Source: an uncultured Chloracidobacterium sp.
Lineage (GTDB): Bacteria; Acidobacteriota; Blastocatellia; Chloracidobacteriales; Chloracidobacteriaceae
Length of the DNA stretch: 41,242 nt
Reading direction: 5' to 3'
Assembly: GCA_937966115.1 (NCBI GenBank)
Contig: CALCKX010000064.1
Span: 1 to 41,242, forward strand
Shown one piece after another: positions 8,579 to 20,861 of the stretch (its first letter is position 1; each line of letters begins with the position of its first letter). The notes below the pieces were generated by a model, which did no database searches, was not told where the DNA came from, and saw only the letters and a list, made by a program, of their open reading frames with translations. The position numbers were made by a program, and so were the translations under genes.

Positions 8579-11500
8579 ATGACCGATCATTCCGCACGCC
8601 CATCTATCCCCGCGCCGCCGGCCGCCGCTGCGCCGGAGCCAGCCCACTGGCGCGGCATCGAGCGCCTGCTGGCCGATCCCGACGCCCAAGCGGCGCTCGC
8701 CGAGACGTTTCCCCGCCAGGCGTCCCTGCTTGGCGACGCCCTCGACCGGCGCCACTTCCTCAAGATCATGGGCGCGTCGTTTGGCTTGGCCGGACTCACC
8801 GCCTGTAGCGCTTATCCTGACGACGGCAAGATCGTGCCGTATGTCAAAGCGCCAGAGGAAATCGTTCCAGGCAAGCCACTTTTTTACGCGTCCACGTTCA
8901 GCCTGGGGAGCTTGACGACGGGCGTGCTCGTCGAGAGCCACATGGGCCGCCCGACGAAAATCGAGGGCAACCCCGACCATCCGGCCAGCCTGGGCGCGAC
9001 GGACCTGTTCGCGCAGGCCGCCATTTTGACGCTCTATGACCCGGAGCGCTCCCAGGCCACGCGCTATTACGGCGACGCCCGCCCCTACGACATGTTTTTG
9101 CGCGACCTGCGCAAGTCGCTCGACCAGCACCGCGCCAATCAGGGCGCGGGGCTGCGGATACTGACCGAGACCGTCGTCTCGCCGACGCTCGGAGCGCAAC
9201 TGCGGCGCGTGCTGAAGGAGTTCCCGCAAGCCCAGTGGGTACAGTACGAGCCATGCGGTCGCGATGCCGTCCGCGCCGGGGCCAAGCTCGCCTTTGGCCG
9301 CGCCGTCGCCACGCAGTACCAGCTTGAAGCCGCCGACATCGTGGCGGCCTTCGACGCCGACTTCCTCGCCGCTGGCCCCGGCAATGTTCGCTACGCCCAT
9401 GACTTCAGCCTTCGCCGCCGCGCGCGCCTCGGGCAGGAAGCGACCAAGCGCATGTCGCGGCTCTACATGGTCGAGTGCACGCCAACGGCGACCGGGACGG
9501 TAGCCGATCACCGCCTTGCCGTCCGCCCCAGCGAGCTAATTGAAATCGCCAATGCGGTCGCCGTCGGGCTCGGCGTTGAAACCGGGCGGCCAGCGCAACC
9601 GCCGGCCGCCCACGCCAAATTCGTCGAAACGCTCGTCAAGGACCTCCAGGCCCACGCCGGACAGAGCCTCTTTCTGGCTGGCGATTACCAGCCGGCGGCG
9701 CTCCATGCCCTAGCGCATGCCGTCAACGCCAAGCTCGGCAATGTCGGTAAGACGCTCGTTTACACCGATGCGCCGGAAGTCGCGCCGACCGACCAGGAAG
9801 CCGATTTCCGGCGCTTGGTCGCCGAGATGCACGCCGGAGCGGTCGAGACGCTCGTCATCCTGGATGGCAATCCGGCTTACGCGGCCGCGGCGGACGTTGA
9901 CTTCGTCGGCGGCTTGCAGAAGGTCAAGCTGGCCGTCCATCTCAGCCTCTATTTCGACGAGACCTCCGCCCGCTGCCACTGGCACATTCCAGCCTCGCAC
10001 TTCTTGGAAACGTGGGGCGATGCGCGGGCGCATGACGGGACGGCTTCCATCCAGCAGCCGCTCATCGCGCCGCTTTACAAAGAAACCAAGTCGCCAATCG
10101 AGCTGCTGGCGGCGTTTCTCGGCGAGTTCAACCAGAACGGCGATGAGATCGTCCGCGACTTCTGGCAGCGCAATTTGGCGCAACTGACATCCGGCAGGGC
10201 GTTCGAGCCGACGCTGACCGGAGCGGTCACGATTGGGCGCAACGCTGTCGGGCTGCAAAACGAGTTCGACAAGCAGTGGCGGCGGACGCTCCACGACGGC
10301 TTTCTCGCGGGTTCCGCCTTTAAGCCAGTGGAAGTCGCCCTCGCCGGCAATGTGGCCGAAGCGATGAAAGCGCTCCCGGCGGCCTCCGGCGGCGGTTTGG
10401 AAATCGCGTTCCGACCCGACCCGACCATTTATGACGGGCGCTTCGCCAACAATGGCTGGCTTCAGGAAACGCCCAAGCCCCGAACCAAGCTCACCTGGGA
10501 CAACGCCGTGATTATGTCGCCCCGCACGGGCGCAAAGCTGGGCGTGACTCGGACGCATGACGCCGATCCCTATGCCGTCGTCGAAGTCGCCGTCGGCGGG
10601 CGCAAAGTCCGCGGCGCGGCGCTGGTGATTCCCGGTCACCCCGACGACGCGCTGACCATCCACCTCGGCTATGGGCGCGAGCGCGCCGGCAGCGTCGGCA
10701 ACGGGGCCGGCTTCAATGCCAACCTGCTCCGCGCGGCGGACGCGCTGTGGCACGCGCGGGAGGCCAGCGCGACCAAGACCGGCGAGACGGCGCGGCTCGC
10801 CTGCACGCAGATGCACTGGGAAATCGAGGCCGCTGGCGCGTTCGAGCGCCGGCAGCTGGTTCGGGAGGCGACGCTGGCGGAATATCTCTCCGACCCGCAG
10901 TTCGCCCGCACTGAATTCGACGACCCGAAAGCGCGCAAGCTGACGATGTTTGAGCCGCCCGACGATTATTCGCAGGGCTATGCCTGGGGCATGGTCGTGG
11001 ATATGAACGTCTGCACCGGCTGCCAGGCCTGCGTGGTCGCCTGCACGGCGGAAAACAACATCCCCATCGTGGGCAAGGCGGAAGTGCTGCGCGAGCGCGA
11101 GATGCACTGGATTCGGATTGACCAGTACTACGCCGGCGACCCGACCGACCCCAACCTCGCGCTGCACCTGCAACCGGTCATGTGTCAGCACTGCGAAATG
11201 GCGCCGTGCGAGCTGGTTTGCCCCGTCGCCGCGACGACGCACAGCCCGGAAGGCATCAACGAGATGACCTATAACCGGTGCGTCGGCACGAAGTACTGCG
11301 CCAACAACTGCCCCTACAAGGTGCGGCGGTTCAATTTCCTGCACTATTCGGACTACGACACGCCGGTTCTGAAGCTCGGCCGCAACCCGGACGTGACCGT
11401 CCGAACGCGCGGCGTGATGGAAAAGTGCACCTACTGCATTCAGCGCATCAACGCGGCGCGCATCGAGGCCGAAAAAGAGGATCGGCGCATCCTGGACGGC

Positions 11501-11812
11501 GAAGTGATCACGGCTTGTCAGGCGGCTTGCCCGACGCAGGCCATCATCTTCGGCGACATCAACGATCCCCAGAGCCGGATCGCGCAACTGCGCAAGGAGC
11601 CAACGAGCTACGGGCTTTTGGCCGAACTCAACGTCCGCCCGCGCACGTCGTACCTGGCGAAGGTGCGTAACGTCCACCCCGACCTCGCGCCAGCGCGGAA
11701 GAAAGCGCCCGGACACGGGGCCGGGCAGGGCGATGGCGGCAGCCACAACGGTCAATCGAGCGGCGACGGGACGCATGACGCGCCAAAGGAAAGCCATTCG
11801 CCGGGCCACTGA
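8579..11812 (+). CDS. actB: Alternative complex III subunit ActB, molybdopterin-oxidoreductase-like iron-sulfur protein
   Basis: 1077 aa from the ATG at 8579; the open frame 24 nt further upstream starts at a TTG inside actA. Around residues 57-76 a Tat-like RRHFLK motif runs into LTAC, a possible lipobox with Cys76. Residues of about 80-780 form a molybdopterin-oxidoreductase-like region of the TAT/MoCo-FeS fusion type. From about 812 a four-cluster ferredoxin-like domain carries CTGCQACVVAC, CQHCEMAPCELVCP, CVGTKYCANNCP and CTYC...CQAACP. In ACIII the molybdopterin-like part lacks the cofactor, and the clusters relay electrons beside ActA. The tail (last 35 residues) is Gly/His/Ser-rich and probably disordered. 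It lies 24 nt before actC. Confidence 0.95.
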   Translation: MTDHSARPSIPAPPAAAAPEPAHWRGIERLLADPDAQAALAETFPRQASLLGDALDRRHFLKIMGASFGLAGLTACSAYPDDGKIVPYVKAPEEIVPGKPLFYASTFSLGSLTTGVLVESHMGRPTKIEGNPDHPASLGATDLFAQAAILTLYDPERSQATRYYGDARPYDMFLRDLRKSLDQHRANQGAGLRILTETVVSPTLGAQLRRVLKEFPQAQWVQYEPCGRDAVRAGAKLAFGRAVATQYQLEAADIVAAFDADFLAAGPGNVRYAHDFSLRRRARLGQEATKRMSRLYMVECTPTATGTVADHRLAVRPSELIEIANAVAVGLGVETGRPAQPPAAHAKFVETLVKDLQAHAGQSLFLAGDYQPAALHALAHAVNAKLGNVGKTLVYTDAPEVAPTDQEADFRRLVAEMHAGAVETLVILDGNPAYAAAADVDFVGGLQKVKLAVHLSLYFDETSARCHWHIPASHFLETWGDARAHDGTASIQQPLIAPLYKETKSPIELLAAFLGEFNQNGDEIVRDFWQRNLAQLTSGRAFEPTLTGAVTIGRNAVGLQNEFDKQWRRTLHDGFLAGSAFKPVEVALAGNVAEAMKALPAASGGGLEIAFRPDPTIYDGRFANNGWLQETPKPRTKLTWDNAVIMSPRTGAKLGVTRTHDADPYAVVEVAVGGRKVRGAALVIPGHPDDALTIHLGYGRERAGSVGNGAGFNANLLRAADALWHAREASATKTGETARLACTQMHWEIEAAGAFERRQLVREATLAEYLSDPQFARTEFDDPKARKLTMFEPPDDYSQGYAWGMVVDMNVCTGCQACVVACTAENNIPIVGKAEVLREREMHWIRIDQYYAGDPTDPNLALHLQPVMCQHCEMAPCELVCPVAATTHSPEGINEMTYNRCVGTKYCANNCPYKVRRFNFLHYSDYDTPVLKLGRNPDVTVRTRGVMEKCTYCIQRINAARIEAEKEDRRILDGEVITACQAACPTQAIIFGDINDPQSRIAQLRKEPTSYGLLAELNVRPRTSYLAKVRNVHPDLAPARKKAPGHGAGQGDGGSHNGQSSGDGTHDAPKESHSPGH

Positions 11813-11836
11813 TGAATCACAGGAGCGACCACTTGT

Positions 11837-13239
<1,403 letters not shown>

Positions 13240-13243
<4 letters not shown>

Positions 13244-13788
13244 AGCCGAGCACCCGATCGCGTTACTACGGCGTGTTGGCCGAGTTTGCGTCGCCGGCGG
13301 CGCTGGTCGCGGCAGCCCGCGCCACGCACGACGCCGGCTATCGCAAATACGACGCCTATTCGCCCTTCCCCATCGAAGAGCTGGCGGACGCCATGCATGA
13401 CCACAAGAACCCGATTTCCAAGATCGTGTTTTTCGCCGGGCTGACCGGCGCCTGCGTCGGGTTCGGCATGCAGGCCTACGCCAACTTGATTCACTACCCA
13501 ATGAACATTGCCGGGCGACCGCTCTACGCCTGGCCGATGTTCATTCCGATCACCTTCGAGTGCACGGTGGCGTTCGCGGCCTTTACGGGCGTGCTGGCGA
13601 TGCTGGCGCTCAACGGGCTGCCGATGCCGCACCACCCCCTTTTCGATGTGCCGAGCTTTTCGCAGGCGACGCAGAGCCGATTCTTTCTCTGCATCGAGTC
13701 GGCCGATCCGAAGTTTGACCCCGAAGGGGTTCGCAAGTTTCTGGAAGGCCTGAAGCCAATGGAGATTCATGATGTTGAGAATCAGTAG
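13240..13788 (+). CDS. actD: Alternative complex III subunit ActD (DUF3341)
   Basis: 182 aa. The ATG overlaps the actC stop and has AAGGAG at 13224-13229. The cytoplasmic N-terminal half ([39 protein letters not shown]) has the family pattern in which a ferredoxin-like fold precedes two transmembrane helices (about residues 63-85 and 98-125). The DUF3341 loop PMPHHPLFD is present. ActD is a structural subunit facing the cytoplasm and has no cofactor motif. Its 3' end overlaps actE by about 20 nt in another frame. Confidence 0.93.
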
Positions 13789-14446
13789 GGGTCAGGGCCG
13801 GTGGCGGCAAGTCGTCTGGGCTGGCGTCGCGGCGGCGCTCCTCGCCGGCGGCGCGGGCTGCAAGCAGAAGATGAGCTACCAGCCGCGCTATGACCCGCTC
13901 GAGCGAAGCGAGACCTTCAATGACCGGTCGTCGGCGCGCCCGCTGCCAGCCGGGACGGTCGCGCGCGGCTTTCTGCGCGACGACCCGGAAGTCTTCCTAG
14001 GGCGCAAGGAAAACGGCGACTACGCGACGGAGTTCCCCTTTCCGATTACCGAGGAGGTCATGAGGCGCGGACAGGAGCGATTCACGATCTACTGCACGAT
14101 GTGCCATGGCTTTTCGGGCTATGGCAACGGGATGATCGTGCAACGCGGCTTTTCGCCGCCGCCGTCCTTCCATGCCCCGGAAACCCGCGAGAAAAGCGTG
14201 GGCTACTACTTTGCCGTCATCACCAATGGGTATGGCGCGATGCCTGGTCACGCGCACCAGATTCCGGTCTCCGACCGGTGGGCGATCGTGGCGTACGTCC
14301 GGGCGCTTCAGTTGAGCCAGAACGCCAGTCTCGACGATGTGCCGGCCGCCCATCGCAGCGCCCTTGACGCCCCGCCCCCCGCGCCGATGAACTCGCGCTC
14401 GGCAGACCCGCACTCGGCGAACTCACACTCGGGAGGAGCGCGCTGA
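13769..14446 (+). CDS. actE: Alternative complex III subunit ActE, monoheme cytochrome c lipoprotein
   Basis: About 225 aa. Two consecutive ATGs at 13769 and 13772 are possible. GGAG at 13761-13764 gives better spacing (7 nt) for the second. A short lipoprotein signal ends in the lipobox-like AGGAGC, followed by KQKMSYQPRYDPLE. A single haem c site, CTMCH, lies near residue 110, with a distal Met likely in YGAMPGHAHQIP. This is the normal arrangement for ActE, which accepts electrons from ActA. The C-terminal tail repeats a short Ser-Ala-(Asp/Asn)-(Pro/Ser)-His pattern. The stop TGA shares its last base with the actF start. Confidence 0.93.
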   Translation: MMLRISRGQGRWRQVVWAGVAAALLAGGAGCKQKMSYQPRYDPLERSETFNDRSSARPLPAGTVARGFLRDDPEVFLGRKENGDYATEFPFPITEEVMRRGQERFTIYCTMCHGFSGYGNGMIVQRGFSPPPSFHAPETREKSVGYYFAVITNGYGAMPGHAHQIPVSDRWAIVAYVRALQLSQNASLDDVPAAHRSALDAPPPAPMNSRSADPHSANSHSGGAR

Positions 14447-15681
14447 TGAGCCACGATCCGATGCAAACGCAGTGGGACGCCCCCGTGCCGTCAGCCGTCA
14501 AGCGGCTTCAAGCGCCGGCGCTGATCATCGGCGCGCTGGGCGCGCTGGGCGCGATTATCGCGGCCGTCCTTGATTTTCGGCAGTTCCTGCACGCTTACCT
14601 GTTCGCCTTCACCTTTTGGAACGGCGTGACGCTCGGCGCGATGGCGCTGCTGATGATTCAGTACCTGACCGGCGGCGGCTGGGGCATTCTCGGACGGCGG
14701 GCGATGGAAGCCGCCACGCGCAACATGTGGCTGATGGCGATTTTCTTTCTGCCGATTCTGGCCGGCGTGTTGCTCAACAAGCTCTACATCTGGACAGATG
14801 CCGCGCGGGTTCACGCCGACCATCACCTGCACCAAAAGGAAACCTATCTGAACGTGCCGTTTTTCCTGGGGCGGCTGGCGTTTTACTTCACGGTGTGGCT
14901 GGTCTGGGCGCATTTCCTGAATCGCTGGTCGCTTCAGCAGGATCAGAGCGGCGACAAGCGGCTGGCGCAGAAGCTGCGAAACCTGAGCGGCCCCGGCATC
15001 CTCGTCATGGCGATTACCATGACCTTTTCCAACATCGACTGGCTGATGTCGCTGGAGCCGTACTGGTTTTCCTCGATGTACCCGCTCATCAACATGGTGG
15101 GCAACCTGCTTTCGGCCGTGTGCTTCACGGTCGCCATCGTGGCGCTCATGTCCGACAGCGCGCCGTTCAAGGGTCTCATCAGCTCCAAGCACTTCCGCGA
15201 TTTCGGCAACCTGATGCTGGCCTTCACGATGCTGTGGACCTACACCTCGCTGTCGCAGTTTCTCATCACCTACTCCGGCAACCTGCCGGAAGAGACGCCC
15301 TGGTACTTGAACCGACTCAACGGGGGCTGGGGCTACGTGGCGGCCAGCTTGCTCGTCGGTCATTTCATGCTGCCCTTCGCGGTGCTGCTCCAGCGACAGG
15401 TCAAGGATCCCGGCAAGCCGCTCATTTACGTCGGCGCGTTCATCATCTTCATGCGCCTGGTGGACTTGTTCTGGTGGATCAAGCCAACCTACGACGCCGG
15501 GCATGGCTTCCACGCGGTCGAGCATCTCTCGCGCTTTAGCGTGTCATGGATGGACATCGCCGCGCCGCTGGCAATTGGCGGCATCTGGGTGTGGTTCTAC
15601 CTGCGCAACCTCGAGCAACGGCCGCTGATTCCGCGGCACGACCCGAATATCAAGGAGGCGTTTGCCCATGGCGGACACTAA
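14446..15681 (+). CDS. actF: Alternative complex III subunit ActF, NrfD-like membrane protein
   Basis: 411 aa, about ten transmembrane helices. The ATG at 14446 overlaps the actE stop (TGATG) and has the very strong Shine-Dalgarno GGGAGGAG at 14431-14438. Family-typical stretches are the helix with FWNGVTLGAMALLMIQYLTGGGWG, the loop HHLHQKETYLNVPFF and the late FWWIKPTYDAG. ActF is the second integral-membrane half of ACIII, a paralogue of ActC. Downstream, AAGGAGG inside its 3' end serves the next gene, which overlaps actF by 14 nt. Confidence 0.94.
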   Translation: MSHDPMQTQWDAPVPSAVKRLQAPALIIGALGALGAIIAAVLDFRQFLHAYLFAFTFWNGVTLGAMALLMIQYLTGGGWGILGRRAMEAATRNMWLMAIFFLPILAGVLLNKLYIWTDAARVHADHHLHQKETYLNVPFFLGRLAFYFTVWLVWAHFLNRWSLQQDQSGDKRLAQKLRNLSGPGILVMAITMTFSNIDWLMSLEPYWFSSMYPLINMVGNLLSAVCFTVAIVALMSDSAPFKGLISSKHFRDFGNLMLAFTMLWTYTSLSQFLITYSGNLPEETPWYLNRLNGGWGYVAASLLVGHFMLPFAVLLQRQVKDPGKPLIYVGAFIIFMRLVDLFWWIKPTYDAGHGFHAVEHLSRFSVSWMDIAAPLAIGGIWVWFYLRNLEQRPLIPRHDPNIKEAFAHGGH

Positions 15682-16342
15682 GCCCGACAAATCCGACCAC
15701 GCCAAAGACCGCCACTTGCCCAACGGCGTCGGCTTCGAGCAAAGCGATGCCAACGTCAAGGCGGTGTTCGGCGTCGGCATCGCGGTGCTGATCTTCACGC
15801 TCTGCTGCGCCGTGGTCATCAATGTGCTCTATGGCTATCTCGACGAGCGGGGCAACCGGGTCGTCCAGCCTAAAACGGAGCGCGCCAAGGACGAGCCGCG
15901 CATCGTCAACGACAACGAGCCGCCGCTGCAGGAATCGCCCGAAGCCGACATGCGCGAATGGCGCGCCAGGGAAGAGACGCTGCTGCAGAGCTACGGCTGG
16001 GTCTCCAAGGAAAGAGGCATTGCGCATATTCCCATCGAGCAGGCGATGAAGCTAACGCTCGAGCGCGGGCTGCCGAGCAGCAAGCGCCTGGCGGCATTCA
16101 ACGCGCCAACCGGAACGCGCCGCCCCGGCGGGACGGGAATGCCCTTGATCGACAAGGAGGAGGTGCTGCGGCACTCTGGCGACTCGAACTCAGGCCGGCC
16201 GCTGCCGCGCCCGGCGGCCGTCAAGGCGGCTGTCAATCAGCCCGCTCAGGCATCGTCCGCGCCTAGCTTGGCCAAGGACGACCGCGGAGCGACTAACAAC
16301 ACTACAAACAGCCCGGCAAATGGCGCCGCCGGCGTGCACTGA
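15668..16342 (+). CDS. Single-span membrane protein of unknown function between ACIII and oxidase genes
   Basis: 224 aa from the ATG at 15668, chosen because AAGGAGG at 15652-15658 sits 9 nt upstream. It has a cytoplasmic N-terminus of about 30 charged residues and one transmembrane helix at about 31-55 (VFGVGIAVLIFTLCCAVVIN). A compact segment at about 100-135 follows, with EETLLQSYGWVSKERGIAHIP, and then IEQAMKLTLERGLP. The rest is a Pro/Ala/Asn/Ser-rich disordered tail. I recall the pattern LxxYGWVdxxxgxxxIPIxxAMxLxxxxGLP from unnamed proteins beside cytochrome oxidase and ACIII genes in Acidobacteria and relatives. It has no haem, copper or iron-sulfur motif. By position it may be an assembly or linker subunit of the ACIII-oxidase supercomplex. 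It could correspond in role, not in sequence, to ActG/ActH. Confidence 0.8.
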   Translation: MADTKPDKSDHAKDRHLPNGVGFEQSDANVKAVFGVGIAVLIFTLCCAVVINVLYGYLDERGNRVVQPKTERAKDEPRIVNDNEPPLQESPEADMREWRAREETLLQSYGWVSKERGIAHIPIEQAMKLTLERGLPSSKRLAAFNAPTGTRRPGGTGMPLIDKEEVLRHSGDSNSGRPLPRPAAVKAAVNQPAQASSAPSLAKDDRGATNNTTNSPANGAAGVH

Positions 16343-16392
16343 AGCCGCGCCCGCGCGGGTCGAGGCGAGGTGTCAAGGCGAGGTAAGGAATC

Positions 16393-17283
16393 ATGAATTG
16401 CGTCCTCAAAGCCGCGTTATTGGTCGCGGTTGGCGGCTGGCTGAGCGTTTCCGCGGCGCTCGCTCAATATGGCGCAGGGCAACAGGTTGAAATGCCCGCC
16501 CAGTCCGGCATGCCGTCTGGCTCGCCGGAACTGCTCAAGCAAATCGGCGTCACGCAGAACCTTGGCGCGCAGCTTCCGCTGGATGTCCAACTGCGGGACG
16601 AGACCGGCGTCGAGCGCCCGCTTCAGACCTACTTCACGGATAAGCCGGTCATTCTCGCGCCGGTCTATTTCACCTGCCCGATGCTGTGCACGCAGATCAT
16701 CAATGGCATCATCAAGGGTCTGCGGGAAGTTCACTACACGCCGGGGCAGGATTTCGAGGTCGTCATCGTCAGCATTGACCCGCGCGAAACCGCCGAACTT
16801 GCCGCCGGCAAGAAAGGCAGCTACCTCAAGCGCTATGGGCGACCCGGCACGGAACAGGGCTGGCACTTTCTGACCGGGCGCGAGGAAGAGGTATCGCGCC
16901 TGGCGGCGGCGCTAGGCTTCCGCTACGCCTGGGATGAAGCCACGCAACAGTACGCTCACGCGAGCGCCATCATGGTCGCCACGCCGCAGGGCCAACTCTC
17001 GCACTATTTCTACGGGGTCGAATACCGCCCGAACGATTTGCGCTTCGCGCTCATTCAATCATCGCAGGGCAAGATTGGCAGCCCGGTCGAGCAGGTTTTG
17101 CTCTATTGCTTTCACTATGACCCAGTGACAGGCCGCTACACCCCCATGATTTTGACGGCCGTCAAGATTTTCGCCGCGCTGACGGCGCTCGCCATGGGGA
17201 GCCTCATCGGCTATTTCCTCTGGCAAGAACGCAAAGAACGGCGGACGCCGGCGGCGACTTCCAGCGCCGCCAACGCTGGATAG
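16393..17283 (+). CDS. SCO1/SenC family copper chaperone for cytochrome oxidase CuA
   Basis: 296 aa. A signal sequence lies at residues 1-24 (ends SAALAQ). The thioredoxin-like SCO domain has the copper-binding motif CPMLC (Cys95 and Cys99) and the conserved distal histidine His189 in QYAHASAIM. A C-terminal transmembrane helix at about 251-272 is followed by a basic tail, so the domain is periplasmic and anchored at its C-terminus. SCO proteins deliver copper to, or reduce, the CuA site of subunit II, and coxB follows 10 nt downstream. GAGG at 16380-16383 serves as Shine-Dalgarno. The role is well supported by motif and context. Confidence 0.92.
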   Translation: MNCVLKAALLVAVGGWLSVSAALAQYGAGQQVEMPAQSGMPSGSPELLKQIGVTQNLGAQLPLDVQLRDETGVERPLQTYFTDKPVILAPVYFTCPMLCTQIINGIIKGLREVHYTPGQDFEVVIVSIDPRETAELAAGKKGSYLKRYGRPGTEQGWHFLTGREEEVSRLAAALGFRYAWDEATQQYAHASAIMVATPQGQLSHYFYGVEYRPNDLRFALIQSSQGKIGSPVEQVLLYCFHYDPVTGRYTPMILTAVKIFAALTALAMGSLIGYFLWQERKERRTPAATSSAANAG

Positions 17284-17293
17284 GGATGTTGTC

Positions 17294-18439
17294 ATGACGC
17301 CATTGACCTTATTGACCACGTTTCTCGGCTGGGCGGCCCTGGCTTTTCGCTTGCCGCTGTTCCCAGAGCAAGCCTCCACCCACGCGCCGCATGTGGACGC
17401 CCTTTATTTCTTCATGCTCGCGGTGTGCGGCGGCGTCTCGATAGCGATCGTTGTGCTGATTTTCTACTTCGCGGTTCGGTATCGCCGACAAACGCCCGAC
17501 CAGCTAGCCGAGGAAGCGGACGTGCCGGTCGCGCTGGAGTGGGCCTGGATCATCATTCCGTCGCTTTTCTTCATGTCGTTTTTCGGCTGGGGCGCCTGGC
17601 TGTACTTTCAAGATGCCAAGGCGCCCAAGGACGCGCTCGAGATTGCCTGCACGGGGCGCCAGTGGATGTGGAAGTTTCAGCATCCCGACGGCCAGCGCGA
17701 AATCAACATGCTGCACATTCCGGTCGGCAAGCCGGTCAAGCTCGTCATGGTATCGGAAGATGTGATCCACAGCATGTTCGTGCCGGCGTTTCGCATCCAC
17801 ATGGATGTCATTCCAAAGCGCTACACTGAAGTGTGGTTCGAGGCGACGAAGCCGGGGACCTACCACATGTTCTGTTCGCAGTATTGCGGCACGGAGCACG
17901 CCAACATGATTGGCTCCGTGGTGGCGCTGGAGCCGCATGAGTACCAGACGTGGCTCAACGGCGCGGCGACCGGCTCGCTGGCCCTGCGCGGCGAGGGCTT
18001 GTTCAACAAGCTAGCCTGCAACGGCTGCCACACGGGCGACGCCGAGGCGCGGGGGCCATACCTGCCCGGCCTCTACGGGCGCAACGTTCAGTTGACGACC
18101 GGCGAAGTCATCGTGGCGGATGAAAACTACATTCGGGAATCCATCATCAAGCCCGGCGTCAAAATCGCGGCCGGCTACGACAACATCATGCCCGGCTATG
18201 ACGGGCAACTGACCGAAGAGCAAATCATCGAGCTCGTGGCTTATATCAAGCACTTGGGCAAGAAGTATGACCAGTTTGAGCCGGTCGCGCCGCCGACGGC
18301 CCCCGCGCCGCGCCCGGCCGGTCAAAACCCGGATCAGACCTTGCCGACTGGAAACGTCAAGCCAAGCGCAACGCCCCCGGTAACGGCGCCCGCCCCGTCG
18401 CGCCCGGCGTCGGAAGGCGCGCGCCCGACATCGAACTGA
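17294..18439 (+). CDS. coxB: Cytochrome c oxidase subunit II with fused cytochrome c domain (caa3 type)
   Basis: 381 aa. Two transmembrane hairpin helices lie at about residues 36-60 and 80-102, after a short hydrophobic N-terminus. The periplasmic cupredoxin domain carries the CuA ligands: His in VIHSMFVP, Cys194 and Cys198 in CSQYCGTEH, His202 and a following Met. A C-terminal cytochrome c domain has CNGCH at 242-246 and a candidate axial Met in NIMPGYDG. The fusion defines a caa3-type oxidase that takes electrons from, or through, its own haem c, which fits direct transfer from ACIII ActE. The tail after about residue 335 is Pro/Ala-rich. coxA starts 41 nt later. Confidence 0.95.
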   Translation: MTPLTLLTTFLGWAALAFRLPLFPEQASTHAPHVDALYFFMLAVCGGVSIAIVVLIFYFAVRYRRQTPDQLAEEADVPVALEWAWIIIPSLFFMSFFGWGAWLYFQDAKAPKDALEIACTGRQWMWKFQHPDGQREINMLHIPVGKPVKLVMVSEDVIHSMFVPAFRIHMDVIPKRYTEVWFEATKPGTYHMFCSQYCGTEHANMIGSVVALEPHEYQTWLNGAATGSLALRGEGLFNKLACNGCHTGDAEARGPYLPGLYGRNVQLTTGEVIVADENYIRESIIKPGVKIAAGYDNIMPGYDGQLTEEQIIELVAYIKHLGKKYDQFEPVAPPTAPAPRPAGQNPDQTLPTGNVKPSATPPVTAPAPSRPASEGARPTSN

Positions 18440-18480
18440 CTCCGCCCGTTGGCGGGCCGTAACCCGCATCGAGTGACGCT

Positions 18481-20167
<1,687 letters not shown>

Positions 20168-20175
<8 letters not shown>

Positions 20176-20845
20176 CGCACACAGCCCTGTCGCCCATCAC
20201 TTCTACACCGTCGAGCAGCAGAAGGACTCCGCCACCATCGGCATGTGGCTCTTTCTGGCGACCGAAATCCTGCTCTTTGGCGCATTATTCACGGCTTATG
20301 CCGTGTATCGGTACAGATTCCCCGACGCCTTCATGGTCGCCAGCTCCCGCATGGACTGGAAGATGGGCGGACTGAACACGCTGTTTCTAATTATCAGCAG
20401 CGTCACCATGGTTTTCGCCGTGTCGTCTGCCGAGAAGGGCCGGCGCGGCGGATTGCTGGGCTTTTTGGCGGCGACCGGCTTTTTCGGGACGCTGTTCCTG
20501 GTCGTGAAATACTTTGAGTATATGCACCACTACCACGACCGCGACGTGCCGGGCCTGAACTTTCACTGGACGGGCGCGCCCGAGCTTGCCAATGGGGCGC
20601 AGATGTTTTTCTTCCTGTATTTCTTCATGACCGGCCTGCACGCCCTGCACATGCTCGTCGGGCTGGGATTGCTCATCTGGATTTTCATTACAGCCTACCA
20701 GGGGAAGTACTCGCCCGAATATTACAACCCGGTCGAGATGTTCGGGCTGTATTGGCACTTTGTCGACTTGGTCTGGATTTTCCTTTTCCCGTTGCTTTAT
20801 TTGCTCGGCGCGCACCTTCCGCCGGGCGGCGGCGGTCATCACTGA
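20168..20845 (+). CDS. coxC: Cytochrome c oxidase subunit III
   Basis: 225 aa, about five transmembrane helices in the order expected for short bacterial subunit III. The start is the TTG at 20168 ([21 protein letters not shown]), inside the end of coxA. The strong GGGAGG at 20156-20161 is correctly spaced by 6 nt, and no ATG occurs before well into the conserved sequence. Conserved features are the helix [20 protein letters not shown], the [31 protein letters not shown] segment and the [18 protein letters not shown]-terminus. Subunit III stabilises the catalytic core. Confidence 0.95.
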
Positions 20846-20861
20846 CGAGGCGGTTCGCTGT

